Assembly (NCBI RefSeq): GCF_000002875.2
Contig: NC_009391.2
Span: forward strand, 243,486-307,485
From: Leishmania infantum JPCM5
Lineage: Eukaryota; Euglenozoa; Kinetoplastea; Trypanosomatida; Trypanosomatidae
Length of the DNA stretch: 64,000 bases
Direction of reading: 5' to 3'
The first letter of the stretch is position 1, and each line of letters opens with the position of its first letter. The notes under the pieces are model-generated. The model did no database searches, was not told the origin of the DNA, and saw only the letters and a program-made list of their open reading frames with translations. Below, piece by piece: positions 53,708-64,000 of this stretch. The translations under genes and the position numbers were made by a program.

Positions 53708-55572
53708 GCTCCCTGGATTTGATGCACGAGTTAAGCGGCCACAAGTCGTGCCGGTGAAGGGTTGACGTGGTGGAGGGCTTGCCACGCCGGCTGGCGATCC
53801 GACTGAAGCAGAGTCGCGCGGCTCATGTGTGTCATCCGCACCGATCAGTGCGACAGCCACTTCATCGTGCGCCCACACGATCACACATCCATTCGCACAT
53901 CCGTCCACGTCATCGCCACGACGTCTTCACGTGCGCGTCGTCTCCGCTCACTCCTTGCTTCGTTCTCTTCTGAAGAGGCCGCGCTTCTCGTTGGCGCCGT
54001 ATGCTACGGTGCACTTCCTTCGCTCGCTGTGTCTGTGTGCCTCGCCACGGCCCAAACAGCTGGATCAGTGGATGGCGCTGTACGGTGAAGCCTCTTGTTT
54101 GCACCTTCTCCTCCCACTAGTCTTCACAGCCGTTGTGGTCGCACCCTCCCCCTTGCCGTCTGCGTGCCGGCCCCGCGCGTGTCTCTTCTTCTGGACTCTC
54201 TTTTATTGCTGTACCTTGCGCAGTTCTATGGCGGTATGTCTCTGGCTGTCTCTGTGCGCTTGCCCGTTCGCTCGTGGCAGTGGATGCCGAGTGTTCGCCC
54301 ACATCTCTTCGCGCCTTCACCGTTGCTTCCACATCCTTCGCGATAACCCACACACACACACACACACTCAGGACACGCGATCTACGTACACATATGAGCC
54401 ACCGTATTCGCGGAGAGAGTGAAGGGGTTGAACGGTACGCGCAGAAGGGGGAGGTCAGGTGAGCGCAGCGCAGTAGAGGCTCTGTGTGTCCTTCCTGTGG
54501 CGCCTTTGTGGTTGTTTTGCGATTTGCTTGGCTGTTGTGCACCCCTCTTCCTATACTGTGCCTTTTCTCTCTCCCTCCCGCTCGGCGCACGAGCACGTGG
54601 TGGGTGTAGATGGCGTGTGGCGACATGGGTCGATTCATGGATGCCGTGGAAGGCACCGTGCGCTGACAGAAACGCGCCATCTTTCCTTTGGACTCGGTGT
54701 CTTCGTCTGCTTGTCTCTGCGTGAGGGGAGCACATATGTGGTAGGGCGTAAGAAGAAAGAAGCGCACACACGCACACACACACACACACACACGTGGTCT
54801 CGTCTCACGCCCATGGGAAGGCTCTGCAAAGGTGAGAGCGTACACGCAGGCAAGCCACTCCAACGGAGGCCCATGAATGCCGAGGCTCATCTCTGTTTCA
54901 TGGCGAGCAGAGAAGACCCCCCTCCTCCTCCTCCCCGGAAAAAGCAAGAGGGCCATCAGCGTCGCGGTGAAGGACGGAAATGATGGGATGGGGAGGTGCA
55001 GCTTCAGCTGTTAGGGCGGCAGTGCATTAATCCAATAAGCTCCGCTCCTTTTTTTTTTTGGCCTCCCCCCTGTGCGTGTGTGCCGCAACCACCACCCCGG
55101 GTAGTAGGTGGGGTGACTGCCGTGGTGACTGCAGGGATGCCGGCACAATGAGCAGCGGCCCCGCCTCTCTGTGTCCAGTTTGTGATGCACCCGTTTATAC
55201 TCTGCTTCGTGAAAGCCACCTCTATCCTCCCTCCCTCTCCCTCTATTTATCGCGCGCGCTCTCCCGTCTTTGTCGCCCTCCTGCCACGCTGCGTGTCGCC
55301 GACGGACGACAACGGGCCGACACTCACGCACACGCCAAACCCTCACCACACACGCACGAACAGCTCTCTTGTGCCCTTCGCCAGCTTGACGAGTGCCGCC
55401 CCAGTGCCGTTCAGCGAGTATACGTATACATACCACCAATACCACCACCCACCCTCCCTCCCTCTCCTCCGCTCAACCTCCGCCTCTCGCCCTCGTGCTC
55501 ACTGACGCGCGCACGCACGCACGCACCCCAAAGCACAGCAAAAGACTACGGCGACCGAGAAAGCAGACAGAA
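53708..55572. other. Intergenic region, 1.9 kb
   Basis: No gene seen. CA runs lie at 54347-54367 and 54769-54793. A C/T tract at 55445-55500 precedes AGs at 55532-55538, a possible acceptor very close (about 35 nt) to the eIF3h start. Confidence 0.65.
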
Positions 55573-56580
55573 ATGTACGCGGGCTTTCCGAGGCTAAACG
55601 TGACGGAGGCGCAGGAAGCCGTCGACCTCGACTTCGAGCTGACCAATGAGAAGGGCTGCGTGAAGGTGACCGAGTTCCCGGTGCCGAAGGTCGTGAACTT
55701 GTCCTTTCCTGCCGTCTGCGCGCTGCTCTACAACGCCCGCACCGCGACGAGCAGCCGCAACATCTTCGGCAGCGTTATCGGTCTCCAGCTGCAGGATACC
55801 GTCGAGGTGACGGACGTCAAAACAAACCCGTCCATCGACATCGAGGAGGATGACCGCATGACCGAGGAGGAGCGGATGGAGCGGGTGCGTAAGGAGCGCA
55901 AGCTGCTGGACGCGGACAAGGCGATCTTTGAGAACATGTACAACCAGGAGAACCTCGACACGAACGTCATTGGCCAATTCGTCGTCTCCAGCGCCCGCTT
56001 CAACCCCTTCTCCACGCGCACGATGCGCAAGTTACAGGAGCTGCACCGGGAGAGCCTGCCAGCGATTCTGCTGACCTACGACCCCTTCCGCACGAGCCTG
56101 CTGGGCCGCCCGCACATCCGCGCCTACACGCCGACGGCGGCCTACTACAAGTACGACTCGCTCGTGTCCACCGAGCGCGGCTACCAGCGTCGCCGTAGCT
56201 TGGCACAGTACGCCAAGGAGAGCGGCATCACCAAGGAGGGCGTGCTCCACGAGATTCCGGTAAAGCTGGAGGTGGATGCCTTCCACAAGCTGAACCTGAT
56301 GAACGTGCCGCCGACCGCGGTCGGCGACTCCTTCAAGGCCATCCAGAGTATGGCTGTGAGCAACTACATCGAGGCGCTACTTAGCTCGATCCGCAACAAC
56401 ACGGATCAGCTGAAGCAGAAACTCGACTACGAGGGTAACGTCAAGGACAACGGCAACGTGCCCGTCGGCCAGGATGCGGAAACGATGCTGCTCATGAAGC
56501 ACGTGCGCGACCAGACGGACCACCTCGATGCGCTCTGTGATAGCGCCCTGCTCTACTCTTCGTTGCTGCGAGACCTGTAG
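55573..56580 (+). CDS. EIF3H: Eukaryotic translation initiation factor 3 subunit H
   Basis: 335 residues from the ATG at 55573 (MYAGFPRLNVTEAQEA); the open frame upstream is pyrimidine-rich leader. The N-terminal ~200 residues form an MPN domain: VVNLSFPAVCALLYNARTA, then NIFGSVIGLQLQDTVEVTDV, and VIGQFVVSSARFNPF. The zinc-binding HxH..S..D of active JAMM proteases is absent, as expected for the structural MPN subunits eIF3h and eIF3f. The helical C-terminal third contains AVSNYIEALLSSIRNNTDQL and MLLMKHVRDQTDHLDALCDSALL. eIF3 organises 43S pre-initiation complexes on the 40S subunit. eIF3f or a proteasome MPN subunit are the alternatives; length and the sequence between the two ATPase genes fit the Leishmania eIF3h locus as I remember it. 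Confidence 0.88.
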   Translation: MYAGFPRLNVTEAQEAVDLDFELTNEKGCVKVTEFPVPKVVNLSFPAVCALLYNARTATSSRNIFGSVIGLQLQDTVEVTDVKTNPSIDIEEDDRMTEEERMERVRKERKLLDADKAIFENMYNQENLDTNVIGQFVVSSARFNPFSTRTMRKLQELHRESLPAILLTYDPFRTSLLGRPHIRAYTPTAAYYKYDSLVSTERGYQRRRSLAQYAKESGITKEGVLHEIPVKLEVDAFHKLNLMNVPPTAVGDSFKAIQSMAVSNYIEALLSSIRNNTDQLKQKLDYEGNVKDNGNVPVGQDAETMLLMKHVRDQTDHLDALCDSALLYSSLLRDL

Positions 56581-58281
56581 AAGGTGTGGGTGAGGGCAAG
56601 GAATGCAGGAGAGACAGCTGCACTGTGAGGCGTCGCTGCTGACGTCATCGATCGTTTTTCGGAATGCGTATGCGTGCTGTGTACGCATGTGCATGCCGGG
56701 TGCACGCTGATATGGGCGCCTCTCTAGTCGTTGTTAAGTTACTTAAGAAGCCGGCTAGAGAAAAAGATGAGACGCGCGCTTTTGCGGTTCCCCGCGTGGG
56801 TGCGCGCCCCTTCGCTTTTTTTTTCGCTTCGTCCGCCTCGGTGACGCCTAGGACGCAGCAGCGGCAGCAGGGGGCAGGCGCGCACGCAGCAGACAGGGCG
56901 TCCGGGCCCATCCATGCGCATTGCACGCCTGTTCATGCAGCGCGCGCCGTTGGAGTAAGAGGGAGTGTTCGAGCCTACGCTTTTTTTTTGTGAACGCATG
57001 CGTATGTGCGTGTGTGTGTGTGTGTGTGCGTGTGCGTGTGCGTCTCTCTTTCTCTATGATGACTCGCTACCCTAAGCAACAAACCGCAACAGCAAGAAGT
57101 GATGCGTGCGTCCACGGGGCTGACAAGCCGGGCGGCATCGGGACTGTGGAGGATGTGATGCATGAGAAGGGCGAGGGGGGGGCACCGTGCATTTTTGGTG
57201 AGCAGACACGGCGTTGCTCCTCTTTCCATGCAGTCTCGGCGAAAGCGCGCAGCCATCTCTTTTTTTTTCTGCGTCACTGTCTCTCTGCGTGTGCGCATGC
57301 CTCGAGCATGCGTGGCGTGTGTGTGCGTGTGCTGCGCGTGCTTCTGCTGCTTCCATTGCTGTGGAATGTCTGAGGATGCCTGCGCTGGCGAGGTGAGGGG
57401 GTGGGTGGGTGGAGGCCCTGTTGCCTGCTCGCCGCGTTTCATTGCACAGCTGCCTCAGCGGAAGCGGCACCAACGCACGCACGCACACAAATACAATGAC
57501 GTCTTCTTCGGCTCTGCACCCACTACAGCAACAGTCCTTTTCATTCTCTCGTCGCGTCTGCTGACTGGCTCTCTCTTACTCCACTTCGTCTGCTGTGTTA
57601 CGGATTGGCGCTTGACTGCCACCATCTCCCCCCCCACCACCACAAACCCCACCAACCACCACCACCACCACCACCACCAAAGCATGCACGCAAGCACCAG
57701 AAAGAACCCATTCCCCATCCTACCCGACTCATATGTGCACCTTGTTCATGGTTCCTGTGTTCTCATCACGTTGAACGCGACACCCACGCTCCGGAAAACG
57801 TCTTCACACCGCAAAAGAGGGGGGCACGCATATCCGAAGAAAAAAACCGGACAGGAGGCAATCGAACACACGCACGCGCCCTTCGGGCCCCCTTCCCTCC
57901 CTCGCTCTTCTGCTTTTCTGCGTCCCGGCCTCCGTCTCTGCAGCAGCCGTTGCCGACCTTCTTCTGCTTTGTCTCTGCCCTTCCCACGCTCGATCCGTCT
58001 CTGTGTTTGGCGTCTCTCACGCGCCCTCCACCGGACCAGTGCCGTCGCCATCATCGACATCAGCCGCGTCTCCGTCTCTCTTTCTCTTCGCTCCTCCTCT
58101 CACAAACGGACAAGCGCCACGCGCGTGACCGCCGGAGAGGCAGAAGCAAGACGCCACCGACGACGACCACAGGCAGGCAGGTAGGCACACAAGCAACCGC
58201 ACAGGACAACTTGCACACACACGTGTCACGTTCCACCCTTGCCCACTTCGCACAGAGGCACGCACGTGGGGGCACCCTTTT
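56581..58281. other. Intergenic region, 1.7 kb, including the ATPase B leader
   Basis: No gene seen. (TG)n at 57008-57028, (CAC)n at 57657-57678, C/T tracts, and a probable acceptor at 57942-57943. From 57716 onward the sequence is repeated exactly at 59265 onward. Confidence 0.7.
57890..57943 (+). promoter_or_regulatory. Probable trans-splice acceptor for ATPase B
   Basis: The tract CTTCCCTCCCTCGCTCTTCT, then GCCTCCGTCTCTGCAG, has AG at 57942-57943, about 340 nt before the start. The duplicate has it at 59491-59492. Confidence 0.5.
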
Positions 58282-59164
58282 ATGCGCGCATCAGAGATGG
58301 AGGATCATCACGCCCCGTTGCCGCTGTCAGGAGCGACAGGCACCTTTCGCTCGTACGGCACGTACACCTACGACGTTCACGAGTTTGACCGCATGCGGAA
58401 AGAGGACCTCGCCTCCTCGGTGCGCCAGCGCTTTACCAAGCGCTCCCACACGGTGATTATGGGCGGCGAGAACTTCGGTGCAGGCGTTCAAGATTCGCTC
58501 GAGGACATCTTTGCCCGCGCCAACGAGGCAACGCCGATGTACGAAAAACTCGGCAAGGTAGAGGGCATCGCGAACACGCTGCACACGTCCCTGAAAAACG
58601 GCGTGGACGGCAACACCGTGGAGGCGCGCCGCGCCTTCTTTGGCAAGAACGCACTGCCCGAGGAACCGCCGCTAACCTTTTGGGAGATGTACAAGGCCTC
58701 GTGGGAGGACAGCATGATCCGCCTGCTGACGGTGGCGGCCATCGTGTCGCTCATCCTGGGCCTCACCGTGCCGGATCCCGGCGAGACGGAGGTGAACTAC
58801 AAGACGGGCTGGATCGAGGGCTTTGCCATCATCTGCTCTGTTATCATCGTGACCACAGTGTCATCCGTTAACGACTATAACAAGGAGAAACGGTTCCACA
58901 AGCTGACGGAGGAGAACTCCGCGCAGCCGGTTCGCGTGCGCCGTGGCGGAAAAGATGTCACGATCGATGTGACGGAGATTGTCGTGGGCGATATCGTGAA
59001 CCTGTCGCCTGGCCTTGTGGTGCCTGTGGATGGGTTCTACGTGACGGGCATGAGCGTTGTGATCGACGAGAGCAGCGTGACGGGCGAGAATGACCCGAAG
59101 AAGAAGAACGCGAACGCGCCGATCATTTTGACAGGGACTGTGGTGAACAATGCGGAGGATGCGT
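58282..59164 (+). CDS. Plasma-membrane-type Ca2+-ATPase copy B, 5' part, cut by a gap
   Basis: Starts at the ATG at 58282, or at 58297 five codons later (MEDHHAPL). The first 75 residues (containing GTFRSYGTYTYDVHEFDRMR and GGENFGAGVQDSLE) are unrelated to copy A. From 58507 the DNA equals copy A from 49938 on, up to the gap, except one base (Thr in A, Asn here, at 59150). It therefore encodes the same first membrane segments and actuator domain (VTGENDP). The N-terminal swap suggests different targeting or regulation of otherwise equivalent pumps, which is inference. The segment is most likely an overlapping contig end of the same gene seen again at 59831. Confidence 0.85.
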
Positions 59165-59264
59165 NNNNNNNNNNNNNNNNNNNNNNNNNNNNNNNNNNNN
59201 NNNNNNNNNNNNNNNNNNNNNNNNNNNNNNNNNNNNNNNNNNNNNNNNNNNNNNNNNNNNNNNN
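59165..59264. other. Assembly gap, 100 N
   Basis: Unknown bases inside ATPase B; downstream sequence jumps back to the gene's own leader, so the flanks overlap by about 1.45 kb or a third tandem copy is present. Confidence 0.99.
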
Positions 59265-60713
59265 CATCCTACCCGACTCATATGTGCACCTTGTTCATGG
59301 TTCCTGTGTTCTCATCACGTTGAACGCGACACCCACGCTCCGGAAAACGTCTTCACACCGCAAAAGAGGGGGGCACGCATATCCGAAGAAAAAAACCGGA
59401 CAGGAGGCAATCGAACACACGCACGCGCCCTTCGGGCCCCCTTCCCTCCCTCGCTCTTCTGCTTTTCTGCGTCCCGGCCTCCGTCTCTGCAGCAGCCGTT
59501 GCCGACCTTCTTCTGCTTTGTCTCTGCCCTTCCCACGCTCGATCCGTCTCTGTGTTTGGCGTCTCTCACGCGCCCTCCACCGGACCAGTGCCGTCGCCAT
59601 CATCGACATCAGCCGCGTCTCCGTCTCTCTTTCTCTTCGCTCCTCCTCTCACAAACGGACAAGCGCCACGCGCGTGACCGCCGGAGAGGCAGAAGCAAGA
59701 CGCCACCGACGACGACCACAGGCAGGCAGGTAGGCACACAAGCAACCGCACAGGACAACTTGCACACACACGTGTCACGTTCCACCCTTGCCCACTTCGC
59801 ACAGAGGCACGCACGTGGGGGCACCCTTTTATGCGCGCATCAGAGATGGAGGATCATCACGCCCCGTTGCCGCTGTCAGGAGCGACAGGCACCTTTCGCT
59901 CGTACGGCACGTACACCTACGACGTTCACGAGTTTGACCGCATGCGGAAAGAGGACCTCGCCTCCTCGGTGCGCCAGCGCTTTACCAAGCGCTCCCACAC
60001 GGTGATTATGGGCGGCGAGAACTTCGGTGCAGGCGTTCAAGATTCGCTCGAGGACATCTTTGCCCGCGCCAACGAGGCAACGCCGATGTACGAAAAACTC
60101 GGCAAGGTAGAGGGCATCGCGAACACGCTGCACACGTCCCTGAAAAACGGCGTGGACGGCAACACCGTGGAGGCGCGCCGCGCCTTCTTTGGCAAGAACG
60201 CACTGCCCGAGGAACCGCCGCTAACCTTTTGGGAGATGTACAAGGCCTCGTGGGAGGACAGCATGATCCGCCTGCTGACGGTGGCGGCCATCGTGTCGCT
60301 CATCCTGGGCCTCACCGTGCCGGATCCCGGCGAGACGGAGGTGAACTACAAGACGGGGTGGGATCGAGGGCTTTTGCATCATCTGCTCTGTTATCATCGT
60401 GACCACAGTGTCATCCGTTACGACTATAACAAGGAGAAACGGTTCCACAGCTGACGGAGGAGAACTCCGCGCAGCCGGTTCGCGTGCGCCGTGCGGAAAA
60501 GATGTCACGATCGATGTGACGGAGATTGTCGTGGGCGATATCGTGAACCTGTCGCCTGGCCTTGTGGGTGCCTGTGGATGGGTTTCTACGTGACGGGCAT
60601 GAGCGTTGTGATCGACGAGAGCAGCGTGACGGGCGAGAATGACCCGAAGAAGAAGAACGCGAACGCGCCGATCATTTTGACAGGGACTGTGGTGAACACT
60701 GCGGAGGATGCGT
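59265..60713 (+). repeat. 1.45-kb duplicated segment, second copy
   Basis: Repeats 57716-59164, with several homopolymer indels and small changes between 60356 and 60592. Confidence 0.92.
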
Positions 60714-61679
60714 ACATGCTTGCGTGTGCCGTGGGTGAGCGCTCGTTCGGCGGCAAGCTGCTGATGGAGTCGCGCGGCGCTGGTGCGCCTCGCCCGACGC
60801 CGCTGCAGGAGCGCCTGGACGAGCTTGCCGACCTCATCGGCCGCATCGGTCTCGGCGCTGCGATGCTACTGTTCGCCTTGCTGTCCTTGATGGAGGGGTT
60901 CCGGATGCTGCAGCACGACTCGGGAGCTTCGTGCCGCCACTTCCTCGACTACTTCCTTCTCTGTGTCGCCATCATTGTGGTGGCCGTGCCGGAGGGTCTT
61001 CCGCTGGCCGTGACGATCGCGCTTGCCTACTCTCAGAACAAGATGCATGACGACAACAACCAGGTGCGCCGCCTGCGCGCGTGCGAGACGATGGGCAACG
61101 CGACGCAGATTTGCAGCGACAAGACAGGCACGCTGACGCAGAACCTGATGAGCGTGGTGCAGGGCTACGTTGGCATGCAGCACTTTTCTGTGAAGCGTCC
61201 TGGCGACTTGCCGGAGCCGGTGCCGCTGTCTGGCATGCGCGCGACCTCGCTTCGCCAGCTCAGCGAGGGCATTGCGATCAACAGCTCGAGCGAGAAGGTT
61301 GTGAGCACGACGGACAAGGAGGGCCACACGGTCGCGCCGTACTGGCAGTGGGTGGCGGACAAGGGCAACAAGACGGACAACGCGCTGCTGGACTTTGTGG
61401 ACCGCGTTGCGATGACGGAGGCGGACGCACGCGACATGGGGTCGCGGCCGCACCAGCGGATTCGCGAGGCGTGCCGGCAGCGCGGGTTCACGATCTTCCC
61501 GTTCACGAGCGACCGGAAGCGGATGAGCGCTGTTGTGCGGCAGGAGGACGGGACGCTGGTGCACCATGTGAAGGGCGGGTCTGACCGTATTCTGCCGCTG
61601 TGCGACCGGTACGTGAACGAGGCGGGCGACGAGGTGCCCATGACGGACGAGGCGCGGGCGCGCATGCGCAGCAGTGAAA
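59831..61679 (+). CDS. Plasma-membrane-type Ca2+-ATPase copy B (or third copy), frameshifted and truncated by a gap
   Basis: Same start and N-terminus as 58282. Between 60356 and 60592 the sequence differs from the clean copy by one-base changes in short runs (extra G near 60357, missing A near 60420, missing A near 60449, missing G near 60493, extra G near 60567, extra T near 60585). They break the frame and then cancel, so the pump frame resumes through TGENDP, VPEGLPLA and DKTGTLTQN to 61679. The 3' half (nucleotide-binding hinge, last membrane helices, tail) is missing after the N run. Sequencing error in a collapsed repeat is likelier than a pseudogene, because the changes fall in homopolymers and compensate. 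Confidence 0.8.
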
Positions 61680-61780
61680 NNNNNNNNNNNNNNNNNNNNN
61701 NNNNNNNNNNNNNNNNNNNNNNNNNNNNNNNNNNNNNNNNNNNNNNNNNNNNNNNNNNNNNNNNNNNNNNNNNNNNNNNN
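61680..61780. other. Assembly gap, about 100 N
   Basis: Unknown bases. Unlike the other gaps the right flank does not continue the gene, so at least ~1.3 kb of ATPase B is absent. The left flank's last bases show deletions relative to copy A. Confidence 0.99.
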
Positions 61781-62153
61781 ACGACCCACCCTCCGTGTCC
61801 ACAGTGCAGATAGAGTTCCAGTACTCCAGCGCCGGCGCACGAGTCGCTCGCCGCAGTTCCCAGTCATAGAAGACAAGACCCAAGTACATCGAGAACCAGA
61901 AGCGAGACAACAGCGTGCGACCGGCTCGGTTGCGCAGCACATAGCCACCCGTGAAGCCGAGAAGAAAGCCGGTGTCTGCATATCGGTGATTCATGTCGTC
62001 CAGGCAGTCGCACGTCAGCCTCCAATCGACGTTGCCCACCGGGATGGAGAGAAACCGACGCGCTCGGTCGACGATGTAGAGAAGCCGAAAAAAGTCACGT
62101 TCTCTATCCTGCTCCAGTCCTCCAGACTCTGCTGTGGGGAGTCTCCGCGCCAT
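61781..62153 (-). CDS. Fragment of unidentified membrane-associated protein, minus strand, possibly misplaced
   Basis: On the minus strand, from an ATG at 62153 to the gap, 124 codons are open with good coding character (MARRLPTAESGGLEQDRERD, YIVDRARRFLSIPVGNVDW, DDMNHRYADTGFLLGFTGGY, RFWFSMYLGLVFYDWELRR). Two moderately hydrophobic segments (GFLLGFTGGYVL and FWFSMYLGLVFY) suggest a small membrane protein. I do not recognise the family. The 3' part lies in the gap. It is the only apparent minus-strand gene besides the MSH6 fragment and, like that one, it directly follows an N run. So it is either the first gene of a convergent transcription unit or a misjoined contig end; pyrimidine tracts downstream remain on the + strand, which favours misjoining. 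Confidence 0.6.
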
Positions 62154-62159
62154 ATTACG

Positions 62160-63390
62160 GGATGCAGCGGCTTGGGGCGGCTGGGGGGGGCGTGGCGCGC
62201 GGGCGGGGCACAGAGTCTNGGGGGTCCCTGGCCTGGGGCCGGCCAGCTGCCTCCTTGGGTCCACTCGGCATGCGCCTTGGCCATCCCGTGCCACCACCCG
62301 CGCGACAGACGCTATCGCCACTGCCCTCGCGCAGGGCGCTGGACGCGGCCGGCGTGGATCAAGGCGTGCGGCCCACTCGGGTGTCCGCGTGGGGCCGATC
62401 ACGGGGCACACGCGCGAGGAAGGGGCGGGTCGCGGACACGGGGGGCCCGCTAGACGCGTGGACCCGATCCGACGCCAGGACGGCTGGCCCTCGCGCGCCA
62501 GGGCGTAGCTGCGGCGCAACAGAGGTGGGTGCGCTGCAGCTGTGTATGTGCGTCTTGCTTGCTTGACGTGTTCGTAGTGGCTACGTGGACACGGCTGAAA
62601 GGGCGAGAGGTAGAACAACGTCAAAACAAGAGGCGTCCAGCATTGTAGTCGCAACGCTTGGAGAGCTCCTTCAGCGACGGCGGCGCTTAGGCTTGCATGC
62701 GTGTGTGTGGAGTGTGCTGGGCGCATAGCAGCGTACTTGCTCCCAGGGTGCTTGCTTCGCTTTCCTTGTAGTGTGTCTGCTCTACGCACCCGCCCCCTTC
62801 CTTTGCTCAACACACACACATATCCTCAGCTTGTGATAACTCAGGGTGCAGTGCTTCCCCTGCCCCCCAACTCTGTCCGGGAGGAAACCGAGTAGACCCC
62901 CACACTACCTCTATCGCTGGAAAGTACGAAACCCCTTCTGGTCGTTCCAGTGCCAAGTAGCGGTGATTTCAGAAAGTCATGGCGATGCATCGCTACTGAT
63001 GTCGAAGGTCAGGACCTGGACGACATTGCGTCGGAGCAACCTGCGACAGTGAGCCCGCTTGCACCATACACAGGGAAAAGTGTCACAGTGACTCGAGCGA
63101 ATCCCCTACCTCTGGCTCTCACACTGCTCACTGGTGTGGGGAGCCGGAGTGCTACCCCGAGACGGATGCACCAGGTGGCGATTGGCATAATTTGAGCTGC
63201 TGTGTTTTGGCCTTCGAGCCAGAGGCTGTGCTGCGATGACTGGGTCGGTGGCCTTCCTGTAACACGTGCGTTCATGGCTGCTTCGCGCCACGCGCTGCTG
63301 AGCCTGTGAGAGACCCCAGTAGAGCGGAGTGCAGCTCATGCTCTGTGGTAGAAAATGGACACACGTTGAAAACCAAGAAAAAACCAGCGA
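62160..63390 (+). mobile_element. SIDER2-like degenerate retroposon remnant
   Basis: Several blocks agree with what I remember of Leishmania SIDER2 elements, in the same order: GTGCCACCACCCGCGCGACA (62288), CGCGCCAGGGCG (62495), GTGCTTCCCCTGCCCCCCA (62850), TAGACCCCCACAC (62892), GGGAGCCGGAGTGC (63138), CTGTGAGAGACCCC (63304), ending in an A-rich stretch (63370-63385). SIDERs are short extinct retroposons related to ingi/DIRE that sit in Leishmania 3'UTRs and can regulate mRNA stability or translation. Orientation is +, the same as the ATPases. The exact ends are uncertain. One base (62219) is ambiguous. No intact reverse transcriptase frame is present. Confidence 0.5.
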
Positions 63391-64000
63391 ATCCCTTTTC
63401 TGTTGAATGCGCACCTATGCGTTTGCTGTAGGCCTCATGCACGTGTACGTGGGTGCCTGCGAATGTGTCTGTGACGGCGCTCTAGATTTGGGCAGAGACT
63501 TTGTGGGGCTCGCCCTCCCCCTTTTCTGATCACTGCGTCCATATCAACCTTCTCAATCTCCCTCTGCGGCCATCATTTTCAAGCTGCTGCTTGGGCTGCG
63601 TGCGGCGAAGGGAGCAAGCACGATACATATGTGCACATGCACAGACGCACCTCCCTCCCCCTCGTCGTGCTTGCGTTCTCAAACGCTCTTCTCTCTCTTT
63701 TTTTTTTTGCATTTTCAAACATGTTATCGTGAACTAATCACCTCCCCCCTCCACAAGCACACGCGCACGCGCACACACACGCGTCCGATCCTCCCTCGCG
63801 TGTGTGTGCGCGCGCGCGTGTGCTTGTGGCTTTTACTTACCTCTCTCTCCCGCTTCGTTATTTCGTTTTTCCTTTGGCGGATGTGTGTGCGCGCGCGTGC
63901 TCGTTGCGGTCTTTGTCTACATCCATGTGTGAGGATGGCGGTGAGGCGATGCTTCGGGGTTGTCATGACCCTCCTCATTCCTCCTCCTCCATGCGGGGAG
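63391..64000. other. Non-coding end of window
   Basis: No gene seen. Pyrimidine tracts on the + strand at 63690-63712 and 63835-63875 and alternating CA/CG sequence at 63755-63820 look like the leader of a + strand gene beyond the window. Confidence 0.6.

Larger units (their letters stand above)
57716..59164 (+). repeat. 1.45-kb duplicated segment (ATPase B leader and 5' coding), first copy
   Basis: Matches 59265-60713 (offset 1549). The non-coding leader and first ~520 coding bases are identical; scattered indels affect only the second copy from about 60356. One difference at 59150 (A, versus C in the other copies) is 14 bases from the gap. Confidence 0.92.

Noticed and set aside
61781..62153. 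Definite convergent strand-switch region
   Set aside because: Only one partial minus-strand frame, starting at a gap; the same pattern at 34802 is clearly an assembly artefact.

Overview
The window is nuclear DNA of a trypanosomatid, almost certainly Leishmania. It has GC-rich intronless genes, all convincing long ones on one strand, separated by 0.8-6 kb of pyrimidine-rich, (CA)n/(TG)n-laden DNA with tract-then-AG trans-splice acceptors. The products include Leishmania-type versions of eIF3h, plasma-membrane-type Ca2+-ATPase, ETF-ubiquinone oxidoreductase and an NPSN-type SNARE. From memory, the order Ca2+-ATPase / eIF3h / Ca2+-ATPase matches Leishmania chromosome 7. There is no prokaryotic, viral, CRISPR or toxin content.

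Layout, all + strand: 3' part of an NPSN-like Qb-SNARE (3-635); mitochondrial carrier of ADP/ATP type (3451-4545); large protein with a C-terminal PH-like module (6816-9791); a 6-kb gene-poor tract; a 1904-residue tail-anchored protein of unknown function (15847-21561); Rab14/Rab4-like GTPase (22885-23562); CS/Hsp20-fold protein (25288-26688); Grc3/NOL9-type polynucleotide kinase (27672-31778); SEL1L/Hrd3-like ERAD protein broken by an assembly gap (32900-38547); ETF-QO (39901-41628); a nucleoplasmin-like protein and a possible neighbour of the same fold (42985-43572, 44390-45142); coiled-coil protein (46170-48080); Ca2+-ATPase A (49785-53707, with a gap); eIF3h (55573-56580); Ca2+-ATPase B (from 58282, broken by two gaps). 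The last ~1.8 kb carries a SIDER2-like retroposon remnant and non-coding DNA.

The strongest observations concern assembly and gene structure. Four runs of about 100 N sit in coding sequence. At three of them the flanks repeat each other, which indicates unmerged overlapping contig ends. Deleting 34701-35536 restores one uninterrupted SEL1-repeat frame; the deleted stretch holds an antisense fragment of a MutS/MSH6 mismatch-recognition domain. Removing the duplicate in ATPase A gives one 1104-residue pump whose C-terminus has a recognisable PMCA-type calmodulin-binding segment. ATPases A and B have unrelated first 51 and 75 residues and then essentially identical DNA. A second foreign-looking coding fragment, on the minus strand, follows the last gap.

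The genes do not form one pathway. In Leishmania, neighbours share a polycistronic transcript but not a function. I see no evidence for a wholly new biological system here.
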